64,000 bases of DNA from Fodinibius saliphilus (GCF_005869845.1 NZ_VAWF01000002.1:1-64000), one strand, 5' to 3'. Shown: positions 35,611-44,902, counted from the stretch's first letter. Notes: a model not told the origin generated them from the sequence alone. Program-made: numbers and translations.

Positions 35611-36390
35611 TCAGACAGTCATAACACTAAGAACTTCAACTATATAGTTAAACAACTGATCGAACATTGAACTGAATGCATCCGGCAAGTAAGGAAGAAT
35701 CCAAGATAAGAGTGTAAACCCTAACAATAACTTTATGGGAATAGCAATAAACATAATATTTGCCTGCGGCATAACACGAGCAAAAATAGCCAGAGAGAGA
35801 TCTAGAATAAATAAAACAATTAAGAAAGGGGCTGCAATCTGCACAGCAATCTTAAACAGATAATTAGCAACCTCAAGCATAAAGGGCCCGGCATATTGCA
35901 ATTCGGCCTGATTTAGCGGTATCACTTCAAAACTCCTTGCTAACCCCTGTATATATATTTTATCCCCATCCATCGACAAAAAAATAAGCACAGCCAGCAT
36001 ACCAAATACATTACCTACCAAGTCACTCTTCTGCTGGGTCATCGTATTTACTATCTGGGCAAAACTCAGAGTAATCTTTAAGCTGATTAACTGCCCGGCC
36101 ATCTCTATACCGGCGAATACGAGCTGACCTACTAATCCCATAGCAATACCTACTAACGCTTCCATTATAACTGCGGTAACCAGGAATGATAATGTAGGTT
36201 CAACCTGCCCTATTACACTTTCTGAGGGAATTACAAAGGTAAGTAAGAAGCTTGTTATAAGCGCAAAAAAAAGTTTTATTTTCTTTGGGAAAGCCGCTGA
36301 ATTAAAGTAGGGAGCAGTCATTATTAAGCTACCTACCCGAATAAAAATCAGGAATACTGCCAATATATAACTAGTAGAAAAAAGAGACAT
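35611..36390 (-). CDS. fliR: Flagellar export gate protein FliR
   Basis: 259 residues, polytopic, with six or so transmembrane segments. Typical FliR segments are LIFIRVGSLIMTAPYFNSAAFPKKIKLFFAL, IAMGLVGQLVFAGIEMAGQLISLKITLSFA and the charged ARVMPQANIMFIAIPIKLLLGF. FliR is part of the FliPQR export channel core. Last gene of the motA-to-fliR run, 31 nt after fliQ. Confidence 0.93.
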   Translation of the reverse strand: MSLFSTSYILAVFLIFIRVGSLIMTAPYFNSAAFPKKIKLFFALITSFLLTFVIPSESVIGQVEPTLSFLVTAVIMEALVGIAMGLVGQLVFAGIEMAGQLISLKITLSFAQIVNTMTQQKSDLVGNVFGMLAVLIFLSMDGDKIYIQGLARSFEVIPLNQAELQYAGPFMLEVANYLFKIAVQIAAPFLIVLFILDLSLAIFARVMPQANIMFIAIPIKLLLGFTLLSWILPYLPDAFSSMFDQLFNYIVEVLSVMTV

Positions 36391-36421
36391 ACTATGGGCT
36401 TATTGAGTAGCTACCGGTTTA

Positions 36422-36691
36422 TCATTTAGCAAGCTCAGGTATCATTTCAAAAATACTCTGGGTAAACCCAACAGCATATTGTAACATAAAGCCGAAGGAG
36501 AGAAATAAAATGATAGCTACAACAATCATTTTAGGAACATAACTGAGCGTCATTTCCTGTATCGAAGTTGCAGCCTGGAAAATAGCTACAGCTAATCCTA
36601 TTACCAGGGCACCCATCATAGGAGGTGCCGAGAGGGTTACAACAGCTGTCAGCATTTCTTGTAACCAATGTAAAGCAGTTTCAACATTCAT
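36422..36691 (-). CDS. fliQ: Flagellar export gate protein FliQ
   Basis: 89 residues with two transmembrane hairpin helices (APPMMGALVIGLAVAIFQAATSIQEMTLSYVPKM, then VVAIILFLSFGFML). The size and the 'Q..TSIQE.TLS..PK' signature are diagnostic of FliQ, a four-copy subunit of the FliPQR channel. It is 12 nt after fliP. Confidence 0.93.
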   Translation of the reverse strand: MNVETALHWLQEMLTAVVTLSAPPMMGALVIGLAVAIFQAATSIQEMTLSYVPKMIVVAIILFLSFGFMLQYAVGFTQSIFEMIPELAK

Positions 36692-36703
36692 TGTATTTTT
36701 ACC

Positions 36704-37504
36704 TTAATTAAAACTTTGGACCAGTGACTGAACCAGTAAATACCAGCCATCAGTCAATACAAACACTAGAATTTTAAATGGCAGAGATACCAGTACAGGG
36801 GGTAAGAACATAATACCCATCGATAATAATACCGATGCCACTACAAGATCTATAACCACAAATGGCAAGTAGATCATAAATCCTATTTGGAAAGCAATGC
36901 GCAGCTCACTCATAATAAATGACGGAACTACCACATAAAACGGGATATCTTCAAAACTCTGCACGGTTTCCACTTCAACCAGATCCATAAAGAAAAGAAG
37001 TTCTTTTTCCCGTGTTTGTTTTACCATAAATTCTTTTATCGGTATTGAGGCCTCTCCCAAAGCTTCCATCTGTGTAATTTCATCATTCAGATAGGGCTGT
37101 ACAGCATCTTCATTTACTGCCTTAAAAGTAGGCATCATAATAAATATTGTGAGAAACAGAGCTAGGCCAATCAATACCTTATTAGGAGGCGATTGTTGAG
37201 TTCCGAGTCCCATTCTTAAGAAAAAGAATACTACTACGATGCGCGTAAAGCTGGTCATCATCGTAATAAAAGCAGAACCAAATGAGAGTATGGTTACCAA
37301 TATAAGCGCCTGAACAGCTACTGAAAGGTCACCGTCATCCATACTAAGGTCGATGGGCGGAGCTGCCTGCACAAGGCTGGGAGCAGCATTCATATAAGAG
37401 CCTAAGGAGACGGATTGGGCCAACATACTCAAGGGCAAAAACAAAAGCAGCAGGCCTATTATTGCTGTAACCTTTGCCCAAGGACATTTCTTAAAACTTA
37501 TCAT
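36704..37504 (-). CDS. fliP: Flagellar export gate protein FliP
   Basis: 266 residues with an N-terminal cleavable signal-like segment (KVTAIIGLLLLFLPLSMLAQ) and the FliP signature blocks: ILSFGSAFITMMTSFTRIVVVFFFLRMGLGTQQSPPNKVLIGLALFLT, VPSFIMSELRIAFQIGFMIYLPFVVIDLVVASVLLSMGI and LPFKILVFVLTDGW. Five FliP form the export channel with FliQ and FliR. It overlaps fliO by 4 bp. Confidence 0.95.
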   Translation of the reverse strand: MISFKKCPWAKVTAIIGLLLLFLPLSMLAQSVSLGSYMNAAPSLVQAAPPIDLSMDDGDLSVAVQALILVTILSFGSAFITMMTSFTRIVVVFFFLRMGLGTQQSPPNKVLIGLALFLTIFIMMPTFKAVNEDAVQPYLNDEITQMEALGEASIPIKEFMVKQTREKELLFFMDLVEVETVQSFEDIPFYVVVPSFIMSELRIAFQIGFMIYLPFVVIDLVVASVLLSMGIMFLPPVLVSLPFKILVFVLTDGWYLLVQSLVQSFN

Positions 37505-38055
37505 AACTTACTTTTAAACAGTTTTGCGAACATTTCATTACCAGCAGTTTCTTCTTTAGGCATCTGCTCGGTCCATTCTACCTGCGAATAGCGATGCAAC
37601 AGGTTTACCGCAGTTGATGTCACACCCAGTACCCAGATCTCATTATTCACTTCAACAATTTGCAGCTGCGCCCCTTCGCCCAAAATCTGGGTATCGATTT
37701 CGCGCTGCACTTTTTGCGCAGCATCAGAACTGCCTTTCTTATCAACCCAAAACCAAACACCGACAAGAATAAGCAGCAAAACCATAAAGGTGACCATCCC
37801 ATTAGTAAAAATACTCGAAGAACCCTCTTTGGTACTCGCTTTTTGAGGGGACAATCCGGTTACTTTTGTAACCGCCGTGGTATCTGCAGACTGTTTTTTT
37901 TGAAGATATTGCGATGCGCTTGCACCTCCACTATAATCGACGTGCGAAAGTGTCATTACCCAAATGAGTAGCAATACTGCTGAAAGTCCCAATACGACCT
38001 TCAATATCTTTTTAGGCGGTACATTTAAAGACGATAATTTATTACGAAGATCCAT
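37501..38055 (-). CDS. fliO: FliO family protein
   Basis: 184 residues with two membrane segments: about 18-36 (ILKVVLGLSAVLLLIWVMTL) and 90-105 (MVTFMVLLLILVGVWFWV). The second is followed by the FliO-type cytoplasmic domain with QREIDTQILGEGAQLQIVEVNNEIWVLGVTSTAVNLLHR. FliO scaffolds assembly of FliP. The first membrane segment is extra compared with enteric FliO. It lies between fliN and fliP, overlapping both genes. Confidence 0.8.
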   Translation of the reverse strand: MDLRNKLSSLNVPPKKILKVVLGLSAVLLLIWVMTLSHVDYSGGASASQYLQKKQSADTTAVTKVTGLSPQKASTKEGSSSIFTNGMVTFMVLLLILVGVWFWVDKKGSSDAAQKVQREIDTQILGEGAQLQIVEVNNEIWVLGVTSTAVNLLHRYSQVEWTEQMPKEETAGNEMFAKLFKSKL

Positions 38056-39040
38056 TCTTCAGTTTAGCTAAGCGTTTTTTAGTTGTAACGAGACTAGATA
38101 TTCGAACACCAAAATGTTCATCAATAACAACCACTTCACCCAATGCAATGCGATTGCCATTAACTAACACATCAACTGGTTCACCAGCCAATTTTTCCAG
38201 TTCGATAACCGATCCCTTTGCCAACTCTAACACCTTGCCCAGCGGCAGTTCAATACGTCCCAACTCTACCGAAACATCCAGTTCAACATCTTTTAGCAGA
38301 TCCATACGGTGAGCAGTACCATTTGAACTGTCTTCATCTTCCGAAAACTCCGCAAATTCGATATGGCGTGCTGAAACTACTTCTTGTTCTTTCCCGTCTT
38401 TCGATCGAGACCCCGCATCAAAATCAGCAAATTCACTCTCTTCTTCCTCCTCCTCATCATTAAGGGAACTAATTTCAGTTCTTTGCTCACTGGTTTGTTC
38501 TTCGGCCTCTTCTGCTTCTTCAATCTCTTTTTGTTCAATTTCGGTTGCAGGGTCACCCAACAGAAATTCGGCCCGGACAGCTTCATCAGCGATTCCTTCG
38601 ATATCCAACTTAGTCCAAAAGTACTCTCCATGCATGAGCTCTTCTTCCATCTCCTCCTTAGAAAGGACCTGCACCTCACCGAAGGCAATCTCTAAATCCT
38701 GCTCTTTGGCCTCTTTAATGACAACCTCCGACAGATCATCGGAAAACTCCTTTAAGAGACCAATTGTCTGTTCATTTTTTTCCTTCTCTTCAATGCCCAA
38801 CATAATACTCGACAACAGCCCAAACCATTCTTTATCGAGTACTACAATCACATCAGAACTGCTGTTAAGCTCTCTAGCGTAGAGATATATATCTGTGTCG
38901 GCTGACTTTTCAAGTGACGATTCCTTTTCTACCCGTTCAAAAGCGCCAACCTCGATATCTGTTTCTTCAAACATCAATGAGGTTAAAAACTCTTCTATTG
39001 TAGGCAGATACTGCTCTAGTGTATCTTTTGGGATATCCAT
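38042..39040 (-). CDS. fliN: Flagellar motor switch protein FliN, long FliY-like form
   Basis: 332 residues, over twice the enteric FliN. The last 85 residues are a standard FliN/SpoA domain (LLKDVELDVSVELGRIELPLGKVLELAKGSVIELEKLAGEPVDVLVNGNRIALGEVVVIDEHFGVRI). Residues about 1-170 resemble a CheC/FliY-like fold (DVIVVLDKEWFGLLSSIMLG, KEFSDDLSEVVIKEA). An acidic linker rich in Glu and Asp (about 170-240) joins them. FliN forms the bottom of the C ring; the extra domain may bind CheY-P as in FliY, though phosphatase residues could not be confirmed. It is 7 nt after fliM. Confidence 0.85.
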   Translation of the reverse strand: MDIPKDTLEQYLPTIEEFLTSLMFEETDIEVGAFERVEKESSLEKSADTDIYLYARELNSSSDVIVVLDKEWFGLLSSIMLGIEEKEKNEQTIGLLKEFSDDLSEVVIKEAKEQDLEIAFGEVQVLSKEEMEEELMHGEYFWTKLDIEGIADEAVRAEFLLGDPATEIEQKEIEEAEEAEEQTSEQRTEISSLNDEEEEEESEFADFDAGSRSKDGKEQEVVSARHIEFAEFSEDEDSSNGTAHRMDLLKDVELDVSVELGRIELPLGKVLELAKGSVIELEKLAGEPVDVLVNGNRIALGEVVVIDEHFGVRISSLVTTKKRLAKLKNGSS

Positions 39041-39047
39041 AATTATG

Positions 39048-39983
39048 TTATATGACTTCCTGTTCGTTAATTTCTTCTATCATTTCAAATACTTTTACTG
39101 CTCGTCGACCATGCAATACCCCGGGGTAACCCGACATCTTATGTACATTATTGACGAGTATATCTAACGGCTGGTCTGTACGCTGGTTAAGCGGAATAAC
39201 ATCCCCCTCTTCAAGATCTATAATATCATCAATAGAAAGCTTCGTAGAGCCCAACAACGGCTTAATATGTACACCGGCATTAGAAAGGGTATACTTATAT
39301 GATTCCAGCTGTTCATCTGTTAATTTCTCCGTTTCAGTCTTTTTACCTTTTTTCAAAACCGAGTTGTTCATAGCCTCTTTAAGCAAGCTATACGGATAAG
39401 AGAGGTGGACTTTCACACTATGATCTTCAAACCCAATTTTCAGCTTTACGACGATAGTCGGATCTACTGACGCTAAATGAATATTCTCTGGCTTGCTCTC
39501 GTATGCTGACGAAGCAATATCAAATTCCATATAGGGTTCCCAGGCAATCATAACCTCTTCGTTAATCCTGTTTACAATCCGGGAAATAATTTTCTCTTCT
39601 ATTGTGGTAAGCGTTCTTCTTTCTGATATCTGACCGCCGTATCCACCACTTTGTCGTTCTACTAGATGGATACAAAAGGCAGGGGGAATCACCATTATTA
39701 TATTCCCAGCAAACTTCTCTACAGAAAGAAGATATATTGCGCTTGGGCTTTTTATCTTATTTATAAATTTGTTTGCAGAAAGCTGATCAATTTTTTGCAG
39801 TGACACATCCACCTTCTGACGGAGTGCACTACTGAAAATCCTGCTTAAACTACGAGCAAACATATCATGGAGAGAGCGAAGATTTCGCATAATCTCCTTA
39901 CTAAAAAGCTTGGGCTGCTTAAAGTCGTAAGACTCTACATATTTTACATTATTAAGCTTTTGCTCAGACTTCTGAGTTTCCAT
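39048..39983 (-). CDS. fliM: Flagellar motor switch protein FliM
   Basis: 311 residues. FliM links FliG and FliN and receives CheY-P. The conserved core is clear: LRSLHDMFARSLSRIFSSALRQKVDVSLQKIDQL, GGYGGQISERRTLTTIEEKIISRIVNRI and the C-terminal SpoA-like domain with LEEGDVIPLNQRTDQPLDILVNNVHKMSGYPG. The N-terminal CheY-binding EIDAL-type peptide is not obvious; the start reads METQKSEQKLNNVKYVESYDF. It is 31 nt after fliL. Confidence 0.9.
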   Translation of the reverse strand: METQKSEQKLNNVKYVESYDFKQPKLFSKEIMRNLRSLHDMFARSLSRIFSSALRQKVDVSLQKIDQLSANKFINKIKSPSAIYLLSVEKFAGNIIMVIPPAFCIHLVERQSGGYGGQISERRTLTTIEEKIISRIVNRINEEVMIAWEPYMEFDIASSAYESKPENIHLASVDPTIVVKLKIGFEDHSVKVHLSYPYSLLKEAMNNSVLKKGKKTETEKLTDEQLESYKYTLSNAGVHIKPLLGSTKLSIDDIIDLEEGDVIPLNQRTDQPLDILVNNVHKMSGYPGVLHGRRAVKVFEMIEEINEQEVI

Positions 39984-40014
39984 AAAATTGGGACCGCTCG
40001 GGTGTTCATTAACA

Positions 40015-40512
40015 TCATTGCATTACGTACTTAGAGTAATACAAATTGCGTACCGAACGTCTGCCAATTGCTTGATTTATTATCCTAATCAGATCTAACC
40101 GTAAGTCCTCTTTCCCTTTTATACCCTGCAGCTCAGACACTGACCGTGCAGAAAGATACTTAATAAGGTCATTACGAATTTTGGATTTCTTCTCCTTTAA
40201 AAGGTTAATATCCTCTTTCTTAACCAATTCAAGGGATAATTGAACCAATAAATACCGTTTGCCGTTAGTATTTGCCGGATTTATGATAATTTGCTCCAAC
40301 TGGTATTTACCCGTCTGAGGTGGAAAAAAGCTATCTATATAGCTATAGATAGCTTCATAATTTTTTGAAATGATATAGTAAGACAGAAAAGCTTGTCCGC
40401 CGATTAATAAAACAATTAGGAAATATTTTCCAATTGTTCGAAATTTTGACGCTTTTGCCTTCCGTTTCTTACTATCAACAGAAGTGTTTTTATCTTTTTT
40501 ACCTTTACCCAT
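40015..40512 (-). CDS. fliL: Flagellar basal body-associated protein FliL
   Basis: 165 residues: a lysine-rich cytoplasmic start, one transmembrane helix (about 28-48, YFLIVLLIGGQAFLSYYII) and a periplasmic FliL domain (YQLEQIIINPANTNGKRYLLVQLSLEL, then RLDLIRIINQAIGRRSVRNLYYSKYVMQ). FliL rings surround the stator and support torque under load. It lies between motB (57 nt) and fliM. Confidence 0.85.
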   Translation of the reverse strand: MGKGKKDKNTSVDSKKRKAKASKFRTIGKYFLIVLLIGGQAFLSYYIISKNYEAIYSYIDSFFPPQTGKYQLEQIIINPANTNGKRYLLVQLSLELVKKEDINLLKEKKSKIRNDLIKYLSARSVSELQGIKGKEDLRLDLIRIINQAIGRRSVRNLYYSKYVMQ

Positions 40513-40569
40513 ATCAATTTGTCTTAACTCAATTTTATCAAAATTGCTATCTATTCAGCAATAATTATG

Positions 40570-41268
40570 TCATTTCTTTACGGTACTGGCCGTTTTCGGT
40601 GATACGTTTTCATAATACCTTACGTATATCTCAACCCGACGATTCTTGCGCCTGCCTTCCTTTGTATCATTAGTTGTAACCGGTTTATACTCTCCAAAAC
40701 TACTGGCTTCAAACTTGTGAGGCGACAGGGGCGCTTCCCTACTCATAAATTGAACTACCGAAACGGCTCTAGCAGCGCCAAGGTGCCAGTTAGACCGATA
40801 CATAGAATTACTGGCGATGGGCACATCGTCGGTATGTCCCTGTGTTTTAACTTCTCGTACATCTCGCCCCATAACACCGCTTATCTTTTCTATCACATCT
40901 TTAGCCCGGGCTAATAAACGTGCCGACCCACTGTTGAAGGTTAGAGAATCACTAAGAGTGATTTTTACGCCATCTTTAATACGTTGTATTTTAACCTCAG
41001 AAGAAAGCCCCTGTTCTTCTAAATACTTCTTAATCTGCTCCCACTCTTCACGCAACGTGTTATTACTCGGTTGTTTTCGAGAAGCATTATTCTCGTTAAC
41101 AACACTCACAGACGATTGAAAGTGAGAAATAAAATTATTGAAAGTGGATTGATCGATACCGGGTGTAAGTACATACAACAGCACAAAGAACACTAATAAA
41201 AGTGTTACCAGGTCGCTGTACGTTACTAGCCAGTTTCCATTTCCAGATTCTTGTTCAGAGTCTCCCAT
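40570..41268 (-). CDS. motB: Flagellar stator protein MotB
   Basis: 232 residues. The single membrane helix begins at about 13 (WLVTYSDLVTLLLVFFVLLYVLTPG) and contains the essential ion-binding aspartate D19. The C-terminal OmpA-like peptidoglycan-binding domain has TQGHTDDVP and the NRRVEIYV ending. The helix style (TLLLVFFVLL) is closer to MotS/PomB-like sequences than to enteric MotB, but ion type cannot be decided from this alone. Overlaps motA by 43 bp. Confidence 0.93.
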   Translation of the reverse strand: MGDSEQESGNGNWLVTYSDLVTLLLVFFVLLYVLTPGIDQSTFNNFISHFQSSVSVVNENNASRKQPSNNTLREEWEQIKKYLEEQGLSSEVKIQRIKDGVKITLSDSLTFNSGSARLLARAKDVIEKISGVMGRDVREVKTQGHTDDVPIASNSMYRSNWHLGAARAVSVVQFMSREAPLSPHKFEASSFGEYKPVTTNDTKEGRRKNRRVEIYVRYYENVSPKTASTVKK

Positions 41269-42110
41269 TCTTCATCCTGAATTTCAATCCATTGGTTATA
41301 TAACTTTTGATCCCGATCGTTACCGATAGAGAGCTCTTCATGGTACTTTTTGTACTCAGCTCTGCTCTTAGGGTCAACATGTATCAACATTTTTTTCTCC
41401 ATGATACGAGGGTTTTCGCCCTCCACCATTGAAAGGATGCCTACTCTGAACATCTCTTTCCTGTTCAGATCCAATTTGCTCAAATACTGCAATTTACCGG
41501 CCAAAGGGCCCAGCAGCATATTTGCAAGGATAGTTCCATACAGGGTTGTAATTAATGCCACCGATAATCCTGCCCCCAGCGATTCTGGATCCGAAATATT
41601 TTGTAACATCAGTACCATACCTATTACTGTTCCAATCATTCCAAAGGCAGGGGCATACTCAGCCATAGAGTCTAATACCTTAACAGAAACTTTTAACTGT
41701 CGCTCCTGCGCCTGAATTTCATCTCTGAGGATATTCGCCAAGCTTTCCTTATTAAATCCATCTACAGCCAATTGCATACCGTTTTTTAAAAAATCATCTT
41801 CAATGTTCGCTACATCAGAATCAATTGCCAACAATCCCTCGGTTCGTGTCTTTCTGGCAAACATGCGCATAAGCTCCATATCTGTCCTGAGATCCACCGA
41901 TTTTGCGCTCATCATCTTTTTAATTGTTTCGAAACTGTTCTTGATGTCTTCGAAACTATAGTTGATCATTGTAGCTGCTACAACACCTCCAGAAACCATT
42001 AAAAAGGATGAAAAACTGGCAAATATAACAATATCACCCTGCAGCACAATGGCTCCAATGATCAAAGTAAACCCAAGTATAAAACCGATATTTGTTGATC
42101 TGTCTAGCAT
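41226..42110 (-). CDS. motA: Flagellar stator protein MotA
   Basis: 294 residues from ATG 42110 (MLDRSTNIGFILGFTLIIGAIVL), which begins right at transmembrane helix 1. The frame stays open 9 codons upstream to a TTG, but that extension overlaps the sigma28 promoter and is rejected. Four transmembrane helices are present, with the conserved AEYAPAFGMIGTVIGMVLMLQNI and GAGLSVALITTLYGTILANMLLGPLA blocks that form the proton/ion path and TM3-TM4. Only 7 nt separate the -10 element from the ATG, so the mRNA is probably leaderless. Confidence 0.92.
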   Translation of the reverse strand: MLDRSTNIGFILGFTLIIGAIVLQGDIVIFASFSSFLMVSGGVVAATMINYSFEDIKNSFETIKKMMSAKSVDLRTDMELMRMFARKTRTEGLLAIDSDVANIEDDFLKNGMQLAVDGFNKESLANILRDEIQAQERQLKVSVKVLDSMAEYAPAFGMIGTVIGMVLMLQNISDPESLGAGLSVALITTLYGTILANMLLGPLAGKLQYLSKLDLNRKEMFRVGILSMVEGENPRIMEKKMLIHVDPKSRAEYKKYHEELSIGNDRDQKLYNQWIEIQDEEWETLNKNLEMETG

Positions 42111-42117
42111 GTGCTTA

Positions 42118-42144
42118 TTATCGGCAAGCACGACCAAAACTTAA
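42118..42144 (-). promoter_or_regulatory. Sigma28 promoter of the motA operon
   Basis: The minus strand reads TTAAGTTT, 11 nt, GCCGATAA: full match to the enteric -10 and one change in the -35. The -10 end is 7 nt before the motA ATG. Confidence 0.85.
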
Positions 42145-42388
42145 CAGTGAAATTAATTCTACCAAGATAGTCTGATGGAGAGCATTTAGATTAACTACCT
42201 AATCATTAAAAAAATGATGGGGGATATTATGGCCATGCCACTACAATACCCCTCTAGCATATTCAATATCATTATCTTTTGTTTTTCAGGGCTTTACAGC
42301 CCCTCCTACAATGGTATCGCCATACCAGCCTACCATCTTACGTTCTCCCCTCAAAAGCTGTTCATTAGCATATTTTACAAAACCACAT

Positions 42389-42445
42389 AAAAACGCCCCA
42401 CCCTTATATATAGTAACTTAGTTACCTATTATAAGAACGAGGCGT
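42389..42445 (-). terminator. Rho-independent terminator after flgE
   Basis: On the minus strand ACGCC (42445-42441) pairs with GGCGT (42397-42393) around a long AT-rich stem centred on GTAACTAAGTTAC, followed by TTTT. It closes the 12-gene flgB-flgE operon 37 nt after flgE. The remaining gap to motA (42145-42388) has only short unconvincing frames. Confidence 0.6.
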
Positions 42446-42481
42446 CTGCTTATGGGGAAGTCTTACCGTCTGGTCTGTTAA

Positions 42482-44110
42482 TTATCGTTTCAAGTTCACT
42501 GCCTCTGTTAGCATTTCGTCTGAAGTACTTATTACTCGTGCACTAGACTGGTAGGCACGCTGGGCAGTAATCATTTCAGTAAACTCTTGAGCGAGATCTA
42601 CATTTGATCCTTCAAGAGCTCCTGAAGTAATATCTGTATTGGAAAAATTTTCTGCAGAGTCTACAAAAACCTCTCCTGCTGCAGACGTTGCTTGAAACAA
42701 GCCTCCGCCTACCATTTCCAATCCGTCTTCATTCTGTACATCAGCAAGTGCCAACTGGGCAAGATCCTTATTTTGCCCATTGTCATAGACTCCCTGAACG
42801 GTACCTGTACCATTAATACGTACATCAACGAGAGAACCTTGGGTATAGCCGTCTTGGCTTAATACCTTGGCTGTATTAGCACCTGCATACTGTGTAAAGG
42901 AAGTTCCATCAGTATTTCCTAACCTCCCATCAAAGGTGGTAGTACCTGCACCATTACCGGGTTCAAACTCAATAGCAAAGGTATCACCTGAAGTAACCTG
43001 TCCCATTTCGTCAAAGGTTACTGTTCCAGTAGCCCCACTATTGATGGTTTCTCCATCAGCAAACTGTGCCTCATACTCCCATGTATTTTCGGCCGTTTGT
43101 GTAAAATCAAGTAACAGTGAATGCTCCTGTCCCAGATCATCATACACCGTTGTACTCATGGTCTGAGTCTTAGTATCTCCTTCCTGAGAAATCTGGAAGC
43201 CCGGAAAATTAAATGTCCCAGTACCACCACTTACAGATACTGAATCAATATTCAAATCGCTGTCTCCCAAGTTGTCAGACTTAAGTTCCAGCATACCATC
43301 TACCATACGAAGTTGTCCATCAAGATCAGCATCTGCATCAATTGCAGTATTAAGTGTGCTTAACATATCGCCAACCGTATCTCCAGAAGAGTAAGAATAA
43401 CTAACCGAAGTTGTGGTCGAACCATCATTTGACGTCATATTCATAGTTACAGTCTCACCGCCACCTAAGCCCGACGTTTGACTAAGGTCTGCAATAGCTG
43501 TTCCTGAATCAGCAAGGTCTCCACTACTGTCAGTAAGAGCACTTTGTGCCGTAATTACTTGTCTTATACTGGTATCAGCATTCAGGTTACCGCCTAAATT
43601 CACTTCCGTAGTTTTTTGAGGAGACAATGCATTTTCGAAGTCAATTTGCACATTATCTGTTGCTCCTCCGCCCAAAATTGTGCCGGACTCATTGGCATTA
43701 TATCCTTGTACAAAGCTGCCGGAAGAGGTAACTAAATTTCCATTTTTATTGAAGGTAAAATTACCGGATCGAGTCATAAGGTCCTGCCCACCAGCATTGA
43801 CAAGGAAATATCCATCTCCCTGTAGGGCAAGGTCAGTAGCGTTCCCGGTATTCTCAATAGTTCCTTGGCTAAAATCTCGATCTACAGAGGCAACACGCAC
43901 TCCCAAACCGACTTGGTTACTTAATGAAGGCGCAGACTCTCCACCGCTGGCTCCTCCTATATTTTCATTCATCAGCTCCGAAAAAGTAACATTGGAAGAT
44001 TTAAACCCTGTGGTATCAACGTTCGCAATGTTATTTCCGATCGTATCCATCTTGGTTTGAAACCCTTTCAAACCGCTTACCCCTGCATTTAAAGACTTAA
44101 TTAAAGACAT
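42482..44110 (-). CDS. flgE: Flagellar hook protein FlgE
   Basis: 542 residues. N-terminal rod/hook signature KSLNAGVSGLKGFQTKMDTIGNNIANVDTTGFKSSNVTFSELM; central Ser/Thr/Gly-rich surface domains; C-terminal D0 helix with EFTEMITAQRAYQSSARVISTSDEML. It is longer than enteric FlgE (about 400) owing to insertions in the surface domains. Protein is exported and polymerised under the FlgD cap. Last gene of the flgB operon, with a terminator after it. Confidence 0.93.
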   Translation of the reverse strand: MSLIKSLNAGVSGLKGFQTKMDTIGNNIANVDTTGFKSSNVTFSELMNENIGGASGGESAPSLSNQVGLGVRVASVDRDFSQGTIENTGNATDLALQGDGYFLVNAGGQDLMTRSGNFTFNKNGNLVTSSGSFVQGYNANESGTILGGGATDNVQIDFENALSPQKTTEVNLGGNLNADTSIRQVITAQSALTDSSGDLADSGTAIADLSQTSGLGGGETVTMNMTSNDGSTTTSVSYSYSSGDTVGDMLSTLNTAIDADADLDGQLRMVDGMLELKSDNLGDSDLNIDSVSVSGGTGTFNFPGFQISQEGDTKTQTMSTTVYDDLGQEHSLLLDFTQTAENTWEYEAQFADGETINSGATGTVTFDEMGQVTSGDTFAIEFEPGNGAGTTTFDGRLGNTDGTSFTQYAGANTAKVLSQDGYTQGSLVDVRINGTGTVQGVYDNGQNKDLAQLALADVQNEDGLEMVGGGLFQATSAAGEVFVDSAENFSNTDITSGALEGSNVDLAQEFTEMITAQRAYQSSARVISTSDEMLTEAVNLKR

Positions 44111-44193
44111 ATTGTACTCCTTATTTTATTATAAGCGGCAGCCTAAAAATGCTTGCTGCCTGATTTATTAAATTAATTGTTTGAACTACTCAT

Positions 44194-44880
44194 TTATGAT
44201 GAAGAACTCTGGATCCCCACAGTTTCAACATTACCGATTGGTACTTCTACCCCGTCAACTGATATTAAAACACCATCACCACTGAAACGGATTCTATTTG
44301 CAGTACCTTCAGTAAACATCCGTGCTTTTACACCTTTATCTCCATTTGTAGCTTTAACCTCAATACTGTATTGCCCTTCGGCCACCGTTCGACCGTCGTT
44401 ATTTCGACCGTCCCAGGTCCAGGTATTTGCACCATTGGAACCTCCATTCAGGCTTTCCGTTCTAACAGTACTGCCTGCTGCATCTTTGACGATGATCTCA
44501 ACATCTTCTGCAGTGTTATTCAATTCAAAATTGATATCAACACTACCACCGGCATCGAGATTCACCTTATTACTCAGGGCCCGTACACTTTTCCCAGTAA
44601 GCGAAGCGGCCATAGAATTCGTCATCTCGGTCCGCATCATTTCCTGAGTCTGTTTTAGTGATGAGACCCCTTTATTAACTCCTACAAGCTGTTCTACAGA
44701 GTTAAATTGGGCCAACTGTGAAGCAAACTCTTTCCCGTCCATCGGATTTATTGGATCTTGATTCTTCATCTGGGCAACCAGTAATTTTAGAAACTGGTCT
44801 TGCCCCAGCTTTTTATTACTTCCTGCTGACTGGCCCTGCCCTAAAAACGATGACTGGGCTCCTAATTGACTAACATCCAT
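44194..44880 (-). CDS. flgD: Flagellar hook cap protein FlgD
   Basis: 228 residues. N-terminal scaffold motif LGQDQFLKLLVAQMKNQDPINPMDGKEFASQLAQFNSVEQL is diagnostic of FlgD. The C-terminal half forms the FlgD Ig-like/tudor fold (VDINFELNNTAEDVEIIVKDAAG, NTWTWDGRNNDGRTVAEGQYSIEVKA). FlgD caps the growing hook. It lies 22 nt after fliK, before flgE. Confidence 0.95.
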   Translation of the reverse strand: MDVSQLGAQSSFLGQGQSAGSNKKLGQDQFLKLLVAQMKNQDPINPMDGKEFASQLAQFNSVEQLVGVNKGVSSLKQTQEMMRTEMTNSMAASLTGKSVRALSNKVNLDAGGSVDINFELNNTAEDVEIIVKDAAGSTVRTESLNGGSNGANTWTWDGRNNDGRTVAEGQYSIEVKATNGDKGVKARMFTEGTANRIRFSGDGVLISVDGVEVPIGNVETVGIQSSSS

Positions 44881-44902
44881 AACTATTAACCTCTATTATT
44901 TT

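Noticed and set aside
42240-42410. Minus-strand frame downstream of flgE, checked for an flbD-like gene
   Set aside because: The frame has no proper start before a short 16-codon tail and begins inside the terminator hairpin; no FlbD motif is seen.
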